This document shows positions 8,154-17,272 of a stretch of 40,056 nucleotides of DNA, piece after piece; position 1 is the stretch's first letter, and each line of letters opens with the position of its first letter. The position numbers and the translations under genes were made by a program. This stretch comes from CAADGL01 sp964643885 (GTDB lineage Bacteria; Planctomycetota; Phycisphaerae; UBA1845; Fen-1342): assembly GCA_964643885.1 (NCBI GenBank), contig CAZXUI010000038.1:1-40056 (forward strand). Direction: 5' to 3'. The notes beneath the pieces were generated by a model. It searched no databases. It had not been told where the DNA came from and saw only the letters and a list, made by a program, of their open reading frames with translations.

Positions 8154-9467
8154 TTAAATTCGCGTTAAGGCACACGCACGCCCGTACACATCCAGCGTCG
8201 CCGCCACCATGTGCTCCGCCGTGTCCGGCCGCGGAAGGCTGTCGCGCACCGGATCGGCCGCAAAGCGCCGCAGACACGCCGCCAATGACGCCGCACTGCC
8301 GAGCTCGAACAGGTCGCGATCGTCGCCCACCAGCTCCGCGATTCCACCCACGCGGCTGGCCAGCACCGGCGTGCGGCGGGCGCATGACTCGAGCACGATG
8401 ATGGGCAGATTCTCCGGCCAGAGGCTCGGCACGACAAGCAGGTCGAGCGAATCCAGCAGCGCGGGCATCTGCGGCGGCTCGATCCGGCCGACGAATTCCA
8501 CGTTCAATTCCGAGGCGAGCTCGTGCAGTTGGCGGATGTATCCCGGCTCGCCCGTGCCCGCGATTCGCACGCGCGTTTGCCGCCAGCCCAGCTCGCGCAG
8601 CGCCTCCAGCAGCAGGTGCACACCCTTGTGATCCGCGAGAGCCCCCGCGTAGCCGATCGTCAGCGCCTCGGGCCGGCCGGGCGGCACGTCGCGATGCTGT
8701 CGCACACCCTCGAACCACCGCGGCTCGAGACCATAGGGCACGCGGATACGCCGCTCGGGCGCGACGAGAGGCCCGACAAGCTGCTCGGCCGTCTGCGACG
8801 GGAAGATGACGGCCGCGGCCCGCGAGATCGCCGCGGAAATGATCGAGTCGCGGGCCATGAACGCACGAACTTCCGCCAGCGGCACACCGGCCGTCAGCCA
8901 GCGGCCGAAAAAGAGCACCGGCAGCAGCGCCCCGCTGACGGCCGGCAGGCGATGAACGCGGTGCAGGCCCGTGTCGCGCTCGGCGGCGATACAGCGCACG
9001 CACTCGCGCCAGGGCCGGCGGCCGGGGCAGAGCCCGTCGCGCCAGTGGCGCAGCGTGTGCTTCGGGCAGAGCCACCAGTAATCCATCACCGTGACCACGC
9101 TCGGCACGCCGGCCGACGCGGCCGCCTCGAGCAGGCTCAGGCCGACGTGGCCGGGGTTGGCCAGGTGCACCAGGTCGATGCGTTGCTCGCGCAGGAGACC
9201 CGCGAGACGTTCCGGCTCGCAGCCGCGGACGGTCATCCAGCCGCGCGACGGGAAATGCAGCAGCGGCGGATCGTCGCCGACCAGGCGGCCGAGGTCCGCC
9301 GCGCCGGTGTCGTGAAAGGCCGCGTCGCGCCGCCGGCCGGGGTCGCCGGCGAGCACGATCGGCTCGTGGCCGGCGGCCGCCAGGCCGTCGCAGAGGATGC
9401 GCACGTAGCGCTCCGTCCCCTGCGTGTACCCCGGGCCGAACTGCATCGTCGCCAGCAGGACTCTCAT
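8154..9467 (-). CDS. GT4-family glycosyltransferase (GT-B fold)
   Basis: The 437-residue product starts MRVLLATMQFGPGYTQGTER, a typical GT4 N-terminal Rossmann strand and glycine loop. The C-terminal half has the family's nucleotide-sugar site: IGYAGALADHKGVHLLLEAL, followed by the EX7E-like segment SLWPENLPIIVLESCARRTP and SRVGGIAELV. It should transfer a sugar from an activated donor to a growing surface glycan in the cytoplasm; donor and acceptor cannot be told. The ATG at 9467 overlaps the stop of the upstream GT2 gene as ATGA, so translation is probably coupled. Upstream in-frame codons to 9653 are not needed. It is the last gene of the five-gene minus-strand operon. Confidence 0.85.
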   Translation of the reverse strand: MRVLLATMQFGPGYTQGTERYVRILCDGLAAAGHEPIVLAGDPGRRRDAAFHDTGAADLGRLVGDDPPLLHFPSRGWMTVRGCEPERLAGLLREQRIDLVHLANPGHVGLSLLEAAASAGVPSVVTVMDYWWLCPKHTLRHWRDGLCPGRRPWRECVRCIAAERDTGLHRVHRLPAVSGALLPVLFFGRWLTAGVPLAEVRAFMARDSIISAAISRAAAVIFPSQTAEQLVGPLVAPERRIRVPYGLEPRWFEGVRQHRDVPPGRPEALTIGYAGALADHKGVHLLLEALRELGWRQTRVRIAGTGEPGYIRQLHELASELNVEFVGRIEPPQMPALLDSLDLLVVPSLWPENLPIIVLESCARRTPVLASRVGGIAELVGDDRDLFELGSAASLAACLRRFAADPVRDSLPRPDTAEHMVAATLDVYGRACALTRI

Positions 9468-10489
9468 GGCGCGGCCGCGGCCTCCCGGCCGTAGCGCAGC
9501 CGCGCCCAGACGCGGTAGATCGGGTTGGCCTTGAATCGACGGATCGTCCGCAGCGCGGCGCTGGACTGCACGGCACGCAGGCGCTGCGACGGCAGCAATC
9601 CGCGATCGTGGGCCTCGGGCGGGCTGCTGATCAAGGTGGTTGCGACGTGCCACGAGCGCGACTGCAAGACATGTTGCAGCGCGGCGAGGGCTTCGAGCTC
9701 GTCGAGGAGCGCCTCATCGCTGAGCTTCGCGGCGGCGGCGCGGCCGGTCTCAGCGATCATCTGCTGCACGATCCAGGCGCGATGGTGCGCGATCATTCGC
9801 AGCCGCATGGCTCGCCGCCGGTCGGTCATGCTCGAGAGCATCGATTCACCGGGCGCGTGCTGGCGGTATTCGAAGAGTGACTCGGGCACGACGCGGCCGA
9901 TGTAGCCGGCGGCGGACAGGGCGTGCCAGAAATCCCAGTCCTCGTAGCCGGCGGTCATGTCGCTCTGGTAGCCGCCGACGCGCTCGAACGCGTCGCGGCG
10001 GACCAGGGCGGTCGCGACGCAGAGGCTCTCGTAGACGATGCGCAGCGGGTCGTGCGGCGGGCACTTCCAGATGCCGCGGCGCGAGCCGAAGAAACGCACG
10101 TGACCGTAGGCCCAGCCGGTCTGTGCGTCCTGCTGCACCGCCGGAAGCAACCGCTCGACGAAGCGCGGCGCGAGGCGGTCGTCGGCATCAAGCGGGATGT
10201 AGTGCGTCGCCCGCGTGGCACGGATGCCCGCGTTGCGCGCCGCGGCCAGCCCCTGATTCGCCTGGTTCAACACTCGCACGCCTTCGCGCTCCAGTTCGTT
10301 CAGGACCGCGAGCGTCTGCGGCTCAGTCGAGCCGTCATTGACGATCAGGAGCTCCTCCACCGGCCGCGTCTGCCGCCGCACGCTCTCGACCGCCTCGCGC
10401 AGGAACCGGCCGTGGTCATAGCAGGCGATCACGACGGCGACGGTGGGCGGTTGACTGCGAGCGGCGGGCTGGGCGGGGTCGCGCTTCAC
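9464..10489 (-). CDS. GT2-family glycosyltransferase (GT-A fold)
   Basis: The 341-residue product has the GT2 signature: TVAVVIACYDHGRFLREAV, VEELLIVNDGSTEPQT, ANQGLAAARNAGI, and the metal/nucleotide-binding DADDR motif, then AGYEDWDFWHAL, which fits the acceptor-side ED motif. The C-terminal 100 residues are helical and of unknown role. It probably adds a sugar in surface polysaccharide or protein glycan synthesis. It starts at a GTG 15 bases after the HAD-like gene ends and shares an ATGA overlap with the following GT4 gene. Confidence 0.88.
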   Translation of the reverse strand: MKRDPAQPAARSQPPTVAVVIACYDHGRFLREAVESVRRQTRPVEELLIVNDGSTEPQTLAVLNELEREGVRVLNQANQGLAAARNAGIRATRATHYIPLDADDRLAPRFVERLLPAVQQDAQTGWAYGHVRFFGSRRGIWKCPPHDPLRIVYESLCVATALVRRDAFERVGGYQSDMTAGYEDWDFWHALSAAGYIGRVVPESLFEYRQHAPGESMLSSMTDRRRAMRLRMIAHHRAWIVQQMIAETGRAAAAKLSDEALLDELEALAALQHVLQSRSWHVATTLISSPPEAHDRGLLPSQRLRAVQSSAALRTIRRFKANPIYRVWARLRYGREAAAAP

Positions 10490-10504
10490 GATCGGCCGGC
10501 CGGG

Positions 10505-12655
10505 TCAGGTCGGGAGCTGCCGCGCGGCGTAGCGCGTCTGGAGCAGGTCGTAGAGGAAGTTTGCCAGCGGGATGCGCGAGCGGCGCAGGATCGCTTCGGC
10601 CCAGATGTGCCGCTCCAGGCTGGTAATGAGCCGGTGGAGCGCGCCCAGCGGCGAGCCGCCGAACAGAATCTGTCGCCAGGAGCCCTTGAATTCATAGGTG
10701 GTCACGCCGTGCACGCCGAAGCTCTCCACGTGCGAGTAGGCCAGGAAGGCCCTTGCCTGCGGCAGTGTCGGGTAGAGCACGTAGCGCCGCAAGCGGTCGA
10801 GCAGCCCCGGCCGCAGCTCGCCCGGGCCGGCGTCCAGCAGCGGCAGGGCGGCCAGGTAGTTGCGCGTGTAGGATTCGATCGCCTCGAAGACGGGCCGGAA
10901 GACGGTTCGGTGATTGCGGCGCTCCAGCGGCGCGGGCGTCGTGCGGGCCGCGGGGTGGCCCGGCCGGCGCTCGATGTAGCCGGTGACGACGCCGTGCGGC
11001 GCGGAGGCGAACATCTCGAAGATCGAGCCGTTGCGGAAGATGACCTGCTCCGGCCAGTCGTCGCGGCGGGCGTCGGCCAGGTAGGCGTGCTTGTATGAGC
11101 GGGCGGACGGGTCGTCGCGCGTATCGACCAGCGCCAGATAGAGTCCGTGCACGTCGGGTCCGCCGGGGGCGGCCGCGCGAACGGCCCGGATGAGATTGTC
11201 CTGGATCGAGCCTTTCCAGCCGACGTCGACGAAGCCGACGCGGTGGTGTGCGAAGAAGTGCTTGCGGCGCAGGTAGTCGGCGAGCGCATTGCGGGCCGCG
11301 TCGCGATGATGCGTGAAGACACGCTGCGTGTCGGGGTGCTCGAGGAAGGCGTGGAGCTGATCGTTCTCGTGTGCCTCGTCGATCGGTTCGTCCGCATTGC
11401 GCAGGCCGCACGAGGCCGCGACGGGCAGCAGCTCCGCCTGCGGAAGGCACAGGTTTCGCAGCATCTGCCGCAGCGACTGATTCGCGTACTGGCGCCACAT
11501 GCGTTCGAGCTCGGGCCAGTTCAGAGCGTGCATGCTCGGCAGGAAGGTGGCGCTGCGGCTGGCGGCCAGGTAGGTGGCGGGCGGGGCGGTGTCGCGCAGG
11601 CCGGCGGCGCGGACGATGCGGCGATAGAGCCGCATCAGCAGCCAGCCCTCGCGCGAGAGGAAGTAGAGCCGCTCGAGCTGAAGCTCGCGGGCCTGGCGGA
11701 GAATGTCGCGCGTGAAGGCGAGAAAGATCGGCGCGAGCATCATGCCCAGTTCGCGATGCGGATCGCTGCGGCGCTCGAGGGCCGGGCGGGCTCCGGCGGG
11801 GCGGCCGCGCGGGCCGTCGGCAGGCAGGAGCGCGGCGGCGCCCGTGCGGACGATTTCGTCCTCCAATGCAGCCCGCCAGAATTCGCTGCGCGCGTTGAAT
11901 TCGTGCAGCAGGTGCAGCCGCTTGCGGCGCTGCCATTCGGCGGCGTCGTGCAGCAGGACGGTGTCGATTCCGAGCCGCCGGGCCGGTGCGATGTCGCTGT
12001 GCGGATTGTCGCCGACGAAGAGAAAGCCCGCGGAATCGACCTGCTCGCTGGCCAGCACGTGCTCGAAGAGCCTGCCCGTGCGCTTGGTTCGCAGGACGTT
12101 CGACGAGCAGTAGCCGGCGTGGAAAAGCCGCTCGAGGCCGTGCCGGCGCAGCAGCGAGCGGATGTCGTCCAGATCGAGATAGTTGTCGGTGACGAAGACG
12201 AGCCGCTCGACGCGGGCCGCGAGCGCGGTGAGCGTTTCGCGGATGCCCGGCGTTGGGAACGTCGCCGCGTGCTCGAGCCGCAGCTCGAAGGCGGCCAGCT
12301 CCGCGGCCAGAGGAGCCGCCCGCGCTGCTTCGACGTGCGGCGCGATCCAATCCGCCAGCATCGGCCGCAGGCGGAATTCGTGATCGCCGCCGGCCGCCTC
12401 GCTCTCGCGCCCCAGCGCGAGTTCCAGTTCGCGCCGCTGCCGGCGCAGCTCGTGCCAACCCCGCTCGATGCCGAGCGCCGCAAGCCGCCGTGCCAGCTCC
12501 CGCGCGACGAGGTCTTTCACGTATTCCGGCTCCACCCGCCGCCGCAGCAACGTGTCGAAGACGTCGAAGCCGACGACGCGTTTGCCTAGCGCCCCCCGCG
12601 CCGCCACGCGCGGCAGGGCCGCGAAGTCGCACCGCACTCGCCGCGGCTCAGGCAT
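10505..12655 (-). CDS. HAD-superfamily hydrolase-like protein of a glycan cluster
   Basis: The 716-residue product begins with a HAD domain. VVGFDVFDTLLRR gives the catalytic DxD pair (D31, with D34 as DxxDT), LVFVTDNYLDLDDI is motif II, and FLFVGDNPHSDIAPARRLG is motif IV. The remaining 400 residues (LYFLSREGWLLMRLYRRIV, VGFVDVGWKGSIQDNLIRA) resemble the large predicted HAD hydrolases (COG5610-like) found in glycan-synthesis loci. The substrate is unknown; a sugar phosphate or lipid-linked intermediate is possible. The gene start overlaps the preceding small gene by eight bases. Confidence 0.8.
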   Translation of the reverse strand: MPEPRRVRCDFAALPRVAARGALGKRVVGFDVFDTLLRRRVEPEYVKDLVARELARRLAALGIERGWHELRRQRRELELALGRESEAAGGDHEFRLRPMLADWIAPHVEAARAAPLAAELAAFELRLEHAATFPTPGIRETLTALAARVERLVFVTDNYLDLDDIRSLLRRHGLERLFHAGYCSSNVLRTKRTGRLFEHVLASEQVDSAGFLFVGDNPHSDIAPARRLGIDTVLLHDAAEWQRRKRLHLLHEFNARSEFWRAALEDEIVRTGAAALLPADGPRGRPAGARPALERRSDPHRELGMMLAPIFLAFTRDILRQARELQLERLYFLSREGWLLMRLYRRIVRAAGLRDTAPPATYLAASRSATFLPSMHALNWPELERMWRQYANQSLRQMLRNLCLPQAELLPVAASCGLRNADEPIDEAHENDQLHAFLEHPDTQRVFTHHRDAARNALADYLRRKHFFAHHRVGFVDVGWKGSIQDNLIRAVRAAAPGGPDVHGLYLALVDTRDDPSARSYKHAYLADARRDDWPEQVIFRNGSIFEMFASAPHGVVTGYIERRPGHPAARTTPAPLERRNHRTVFRPVFEAIESYTRNYLAALPLLDAGPGELRPGLLDRLRRYVLYPTLPQARAFLAYSHVESFGVHGVTTYEFKGSWRQILFGGSPLGALHRLITSLERHIWAEAILRRSRIPLANFLYDLLQTRYAARQLPT

Positions 12656-13088
12656 GCTCCGCCTCCGCCGAGGTCGAAGCCGCGGCCGTCGTCGTGGGCG
12701 GCGCTATCCGCGGCCGCGCCGGCCGCAGCACGCGTGCGGCGAAGCGCTTGACCGCCCAGACCTTTCGCCCGAGCCAGAGCGCCGGCCGCAGCATCAGGCG
12801 CGTGGCGAGCACCGCCGCGGCGGTGGCCTTGGCCAGCCTTCGTGCACCGCGGACATCGATCCGGTCGAGCACGCGCGGCGGGAGATTCTGCACGAAGTAG
12901 AGCGTCAGGAACTCCTCCAGCGACGGGGCCGGCAGCACCTGTCGCTCGTCGTGCGTCGCGCGATAGTGCTCGAAGCGCGGCTTGCGGCGATACAGGTCCA
13001 GCGACAGCCAGCGGAAGACGATCGCCCAGAAGCGTTCGTGATCGAGCGCTGGCCGCGGGTCGTCGTCGTGCCGTGGGGCCGCGTTCAC
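12648..13088 (-). CDS. Small hypothetical protein in glycosyltransferase operon
   Basis: The 146-residue product from the GTG at 13088, which overlaps the stop of the upstream glycosyltransferase as GTGA, begins VNAAPRHDDDPRPALDHERF. It has an aromatic-rich middle (FWAIVFRWLSLDLYRRKPRF, SLEEFLTLYFVQNLPPRVLD) and a basic, helical C-terminal third that may associate with a membrane surface. The frame stays open much further upstream, but that part overlaps the glycosyltransferase gene in another frame and looks like a shadow. I do not recognise the family. Its position between a glycosyltransferase and a HAD protein, with overlaps at both ends, supports it as a real gene. Confidence 0.65.
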   Translation of the reverse strand: MNAAPRHDDDPRPALDHERFWAIVFRWLSLDLYRRKPRFEHYRATHDERQVLPAPSLEEFLTLYFVQNLPPRVLDRIDVRGARRLAKATAAAVLATRLMLRPALWLGRKVWAVKRFAARVLRPARPRIAPPTTTAAASTSAEAEHA

Positions 13089-15271
13089 ACCGGCTCCTCC
13101 ACGAGCAGGTCCAGCGGCCGGGTCAGTCGATCCAGGAGTGCTGCGTACGCGGCCGAGGCGTCGAAGTGCGCCGCCTGCCGCGTGCCGTTGCGGCGGATGA
13201 CCGCGAGGCGGTCGGGCTGGCGCAGCTCGTCCACGAGTCGATCCGCCAGCCGCGGCAGAGACTCGTAGCCCACGTAGTGCTCGCCCGGCATGAAGCCGTA
13301 TTCCTCGGCCGCACCGAGCGGAGCGATCACCAGGCAGCCGGCGGCGGCGTCGCGCACGACGGCGGCGTGCCCGGGCGGAAGTTCGAGCTCGCCCGGCCAG
13401 ACCACCCGCGTCTGCGTCTGGTGCAGCAGGGCCCGCAAGGGGCCCGGCGCGGGGAGCGAGCGGACGATCAGGGCGTCCTCGCGCTCGAAGAAGCGAGCCA
13501 GGCTTGGCGGCAAATCGGGCGGCGGCGATGCGAGGGCGACGAGTTCGTACGGCCGGCGCGGCCACGCGACGCTCGGGTCCTCGTCGGCTGCGCGGCAGCG
13601 TGGCAGGTCGACCGGCAGGGCGAGGGCATCGATCGCCCGCACGCCGGCCGCCCGCAGCAGGCCGACGTCGTCTGCGCTCGGTACGAGCAGTCCGACGCGG
13701 GGGTCGTCGATCGGGAAGCGCCGCGTCAGGTCGACCAGCCGGGCCGGATCGAGCGGGTCGAAGCCATAGCCGAGCACCAGGCCGCCGACGCCAAGCAACT
13801 CTTCCGGCTCCCAGCGCAGCGGCTCGAAAACGATCGTCAGATCGGGCGACAGCTCGCGAATCGTTTTCAGATCGACGGCGGTCGGCCCGGCCGGGATGTC
13901 GACGAAGGACGCATTCATGCGCGGGCCATCGCCGCATGCGTGCAGTCCGTAGATGCGGCGCGGGCCGGCGAAGCAGAGGACATAGCGCGCCCGATGCGGA
14001 AGCGGCTGACTTGATCGCAGCTCGGGCAGCGGGGAGACCGCCGGCGGCTCGGCGGCCGAGTGGACGCGGCCGTTCAGCCGCTCGAACAGTCCGGAAAGCT
14101 CGCGGCGGGCGCGGGCGGCGAGCTTGCGCCGCAGCCGCCCCGCCAGCTCGCGCGCCGAATAGTCCTCCGCGACCGCCCGATGCAGCGGCCCGGCGAGTTG
14201 CAGTGCCGCCCGCAGGTGCGTCCGCATGTAGGTCTGAATCTGCTCGCGGTCCGGCGGTTGCTCCATGACCCGCCGCACGAACGCGTCCATTTCCGCCACC
14301 GCCTCGGGCCAGCCTGGCCACGATGCGGCCGTCGCGGCCGCTCCCTGCTTGAGGCGGGCGAGCAGGTGTGGGTCGTCGCGGAGGCGCCGCAGGTAGCGAA
14401 CGACATCGATCTCGCGGTCACGGGGGACGACGATGCCGTTGTGCATGTGACGCATGTACTCGTCGTGACCGGTTACGGCGGAAGTGATGGCCGTGCCGCC
14501 GCAGTGCATCATCTCCAGCGGCGGACCGAACATCCCCTCCACGGTGCTGAGCTTTACGAGCACGTCGCAGGAGCGGTAGATGGCCGGCACGTCGCGCATC
14601 GGGACGCGGGAGAAAACCCGCTCGACACCAGCGTAAGTCTTGCATTCAGAGGGGGTTAGGAGCCATAACTCCGGTACCTCTGCCCGCCGGCAGAGCTCGA
14701 TCGCGCGGTCCACGCGTTTGAAGGGCACGCCCAGCGCCCCTTCGACCAACACGCGCAGTCGCTGAGGGTCGCGCGGGGCGACGGCCGGGCCATCCGGCCG
14801 GAAGATGCTCTTGTCGATCCCGTTGCGGACGAGGGAGGCCTCGTGGCCGTAGTTCTCGCCGAGGTATTCGACGATCCAGGAGGCCTCGGTGACGATGGGG
14901 ATGGGCTGGCGGTAGGTGTAGTCCACCAGGGCCTTCATGTCGGCGTCGGCGGGGTTGAAGAAGCGCGACTCGATCGACTGGCAGAAATAGGCATATCGGC
15001 GGGCATCGACCGCGTGCAGGTCATACATCGAGCGCCACCAGGTCGCCATGCACAGGTCGAAAGTGTGCCCGCGGCACTCGGCATGCGATCGGCGGGGCAG
15101 GTCAGCGGCCTGTGGCTTCCAGGCCAAGCGGGAGGAGTCGAAGGGCAGCTCGGTCACGATGGTGACGCCGTGCCCCAAGCGGGTCAGGCCGAGCGCGTGC
15201 TCCATGATGACGTTGGTCCCGCCCGAGATCTCGGGATAGCCCAGCAGGATGGCGATATCGTAGTGGCCCAC
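13085..15271 (-). CDS. Two-module glycosyltransferase (GT4-like plus second GT-B-like half)
   Basis: The 728-residue product from the GTG at 15271 begins VGHYDIAILLGYPEISGGTN, a GT4 N-terminal strand and donor loop. Residues of about 160-260 carry the GT-B C-terminal features (VRNGIDKSIFRP, LVEGALGVPFKRVDRAI, then STVEGMFGPPLEMMHCGGTA as the EX7E region). From about 470 a second module begins (ARYVLCFAGPRRIYGLHACG) and ends with another EX7E-like patch (GAAEEYGFMPGEHYVGYESL, about 655-675). It looks like a bifunctional enzyme or a GT fused to a degenerate partner. The reading frame is open to 15481, but those 70 residues are Arg/Ser-rich and overlap the promoter region of pfaD. It is the first gene of the minus-strand operon and divergent from pfaD. 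Confidence 0.78.
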   Translation of the reverse strand: MGHYDIAILLGYPEISGGTNVIMEHALGLTRLGHGVTIVTELPFDSSRLAWKPQAADLPRRSHAECRGHTFDLCMATWWRSMYDLHAVDARRYAYFCQSIESRFFNPADADMKALVDYTYRQPIPIVTEASWIVEYLGENYGHEASLVRNGIDKSIFRPDGPAVAPRDPQRLRVLVEGALGVPFKRVDRAIELCRRAEVPELWLLTPSECKTYAGVERVFSRVPMRDVPAIYRSCDVLVKLSTVEGMFGPPLEMMHCGGTAITSAVTGHDEYMRHMHNGIVVPRDREIDVVRYLRRLRDDPHLLARLKQGAAATAASWPGWPEAVAEMDAFVRRVMEQPPDREQIQTYMRTHLRAALQLAGPLHRAVAEDYSARELAGRLRRKLAARARRELSGLFERLNGRVHSAAEPPAVSPLPELRSSQPLPHRARYVLCFAGPRRIYGLHACGDGPRMNASFVDIPAGPTAVDLKTIRELSPDLTIVFEPLRWEPEELLGVGGLVLGYGFDPLDPARLVDLTRRFPIDDPRVGLLVPSADDVGLLRAAGVRAIDALALPVDLPRCRAADEDPSVAWPRRPYELVALASPPPDLPPSLARFFEREDALIVRSLPAPGPLRALLHQTQTRVVWPGELELPPGHAAVVRDAAAGCLVIAPLGAAEEYGFMPGEHYVGYESLPRLADRLVDELRQPDRLAVIRRNGTRQAAHFDASAAYAALLDRLTRPLDLLVEEPV

Positions 15272-15454
15272 GTGTGCGATTCCGTTCGCTCGATCCCCTT
15301 CGCCGCCGTGATCGCTGCGAAGCCCGCATTCTACGGTCGGCCGCGAGCTTTGCGTACTGCCCCGCGGTCGGCCAGTGACCCGGTCCGGCGCCCGCGGCCC
15401 ATGCTGCGCGCAAGAACTGCCTGCTGCGGACGTTGCGGCGAAGCGAAGTTTCGT

Positions 15455-15483
15455 TTGACAGGCCCGCGGAAACGCAGACAATG
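15455..15483 (+). promoter_or_regulatory. Possible sigma-70-like promoter for the pfa-ole operon
   Basis: TTGACA occurs at 15455-15460, followed 17 bases later by ACAATG (15478-15483), a weak -10. This is the only good -35 match seen in the divergent gap 15272-15480. If real, transcription would begin just after the ATG at 15481, and PfaD would start at the in-frame TTG at 15601 (GGAG eight bases upstream) or the ATG at 15613. Nothing else regulatory was recognised in the gap. Confidence 0.25.
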
Positions 15484-17253
15484 ACGCAATTCGGGCCCCT
15501 TCGCAGTGGCGCGGGCGATGGGCGTGGTGCGCGCCACGTTCGCACGAGGGCGGCTCGACTTTCGGCGTGGGTTCCGCGCGACCAGAGCGGAGACGATCGT
15601 TTGCAGAGCCTGATGCAGGACGGCCGCCATCCCGGATGGTGGAATGCGACGGGCTGCCGGCCCGACGTGTCCGCCGGCGCCGTCTCGCATGCGCTGCTGC
15701 GGCTCGGCCAGCCCTTCTGGGTGGTCGAGGCGGACGACGCCGGCCGGCTCGGCGTGGTCATGCTGCCCGACGGTCAGCCGGAGCCGGAGATTGCGGGCGG
15801 GGCCGATGCGTGTCCGCTGCGGGCGTTCGTGCCGGCGCTGCGGCCGGAGCAACTGGGCGACCCGGCGTTTCGGGCGGCGCACGGTGTTCGGTATGCCTAC
15901 ATCGCCGGAGAGATGGCCAATGGGATCGCCTCGGAGGAGCTGGTCGAGGCGATGGGCCGTGCGGGCATGCTGGGGTTCTTCGGGGCCGCGGGGCTGGAGC
16001 CCGGGCGTGTCGAGGCGGCGATCGATCGCATTCAGGCCGCGCTGGGTGCGCACCCCTACGGTTTCAACCTGATTCACAGCCCGGCCGAGCCGGCGCTCGA
16101 AGCCGCGGTGGCCGATCTTTACGTGCGCCGCGGCGTGCGGCGTGTGTGTGCCTCGGCCTATCTCGATCTGACGCTGCCGCTCGTGCGTTACCGCGTGAGC
16201 GGGATTCGCACGGGTCCGGACGGCTCCGTGTTCGTGCCGAACCAGGTGCTGGCGAAGGTCTCGCGCGTCGAGGTCGCCACGCGTTTTCTGAGCCCGCCGC
16301 CTGATGCGATGCTCAGCGAGCTGGTCCGCCGCGGCGAGATCACGGAATCGCAGGCGCAGCTCGCCGCGGCGATCCCGCTCGCGGACGACCTGACGGCCGA
16401 GGCCGACTCGGGCGGGCATACCGACAACCGCCCGGCAATCACGCTCATTCCGACGATGCTCGCGCTGCGCGACCGCCTGGCCGCCCGCTACGAATATCGC
16501 ACGGTGCCGCGGGTCGGTGCGGCGGGCGGAATCGCCACGCCGGAGTCGCTGGCGGCGGCGCTGGCGATGGGCGCTTCGTACGTCGTCACCGGATCGATCA
16601 ACCAGGCCTGCCGCGAGGCGGGGACCTCGGCGCTGGTCAAGCGGATGCTGGCGGAGGCGGGCCAGGCGGATGTGACGATGGCGCCGGCGGCCGACATGTT
16701 CGAGATGGGCGTGAAGGTGCAGGTGCTCAAGCGCGGCACGATGTTCTCGATCCGCGCCCGCAAGCTGTACGAGCTCTACCGCGCGTACGATTCGCTCGAG
16801 GCCATACCGGCCGCCGAGCGGACGGTCGTCGAGCGCGACTACCTGCGCTGCTCGTTCGAGCAGGCGTGGGCCGGCACGCGCGAGTTCTTCGCGGCGCGTG
16901 ATCCGTCGCAGATCGAGCGGGCCGAGCGCGACCCGAAGCACAAGCTGGCGCTGGTCTTCCGCTCGTATCTCGGGCTTTCCTCGCACTGGGCCAACAGCGG
17001 CGAGCCGTCGCGGCGCGTGGATTACCAGGTCTGGTGCGGTCCGGCGATGGGGGCGTTCAACGAGTGGGTGCAGGGCACCTTCCTGGCGCCGGCGGAGAAC
17101 CGCGATGTCGTGACCGTGGGGATGAACCTGCTGGCCGGCGCCGCCTACGTGCTGCGCTGCGGCTGGCTGCGGCAGCAAGGTGTGGCGCTGCCGCCCGGCG
17201 TGCAGCGCTACGTACCGCGGCCGCTGGATGAACTTTCGCAACTGCTGAACTGA
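15481..17253 (+). CDS. pfaD: PfaD-family FMN-dependent enoyl reductase of PUFA-type synthase
   Basis: The 590-residue product is a PfaD-family trans-acting enoyl reductase with a nitronate-monooxygenase-like TIM barrel that binds FMN. Clear family segments are FGAAGLEPGRVEAAIDRIQ, AHPYGFNLIHSPAEPALE, the flavin phosphate loop VGAAGGIATPESLAAALAMG, VTGSINQACREAG, and the PfaD signature MAPAADMFEMGVKVQVLKRG followed by KLYELYRAYDSLEAIP. It reduces the enoyl intermediates made on the PfaA ACP, so its activity decides where double bonds remain. The first 44 residues are low-quality sequence; starts at 15601 (TTG) or 15613 (ATG, MQDGRHPGWWNATG) are good alternatives. It is the first gene of the operon, 19 bases before pfaA. 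Confidence 0.93.
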   Translation: MTQFGPLRSGAGDGRGARHVRTRAARLSAWVPRDQSGDDRLQSLMQDGRHPGWWNATGCRPDVSAGAVSHALLRLGQPFWVVEADDAGRLGVVMLPDGQPEPEIAGGADACPLRAFVPALRPEQLGDPAFRAAHGVRYAYIAGEMANGIASEELVEAMGRAGMLGFFGAAGLEPGRVEAAIDRIQAALGAHPYGFNLIHSPAEPALEAAVADLYVRRGVRRVCASAYLDLTLPLVRYRVSGIRTGPDGSVFVPNQVLAKVSRVEVATRFLSPPPDAMLSELVRRGEITESQAQLAAAIPLADDLTAEADSGGHTDNRPAITLIPTMLALRDRLAARYEYRTVPRVGAAGGIATPESLAAALAMGASYVVTGSINQACREAGTSALVKRMLAEAGQADVTMAPAADMFEMGVKVQVLKRGTMFSIRARKLYELYRAYDSLEAIPAAERTVVERDYLRCSFEQAWAGTREFFAARDPSQIERAERDPKHKLALVFRSYLGLSSHWANSGEPSRRVDYQVWCGPAMGAFNEWVQGTFLAPAENRDVVTVGMNLLAGAAYVLRCGWLRQQGVALPPGVQRYVPRPLDELSQLLN

Positions 17254-17258
17254 CGCCC

Positions 17259-17264
17259 GGAGGA
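17259..17264 (+). promoter_or_regulatory. Ribosome binding site of pfaA
   Basis: GGAGGA, a strong Shine-Dalgarno match, ends eight bases before the GTG at 17273 and fixes the pfaA start. It is one of the few strong sites in the window. Confidence 0.75.
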
Positions 17265-17272
17265 CGATCCAC

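Noticed and set aside
15272..15480. Extension of the minus-strand glycosyltransferase to 15481
   Set aside because: The extra 70 residues look non-coding and would overlap the pfaD control region; the GTG at 15271 begins the conserved GT strand.
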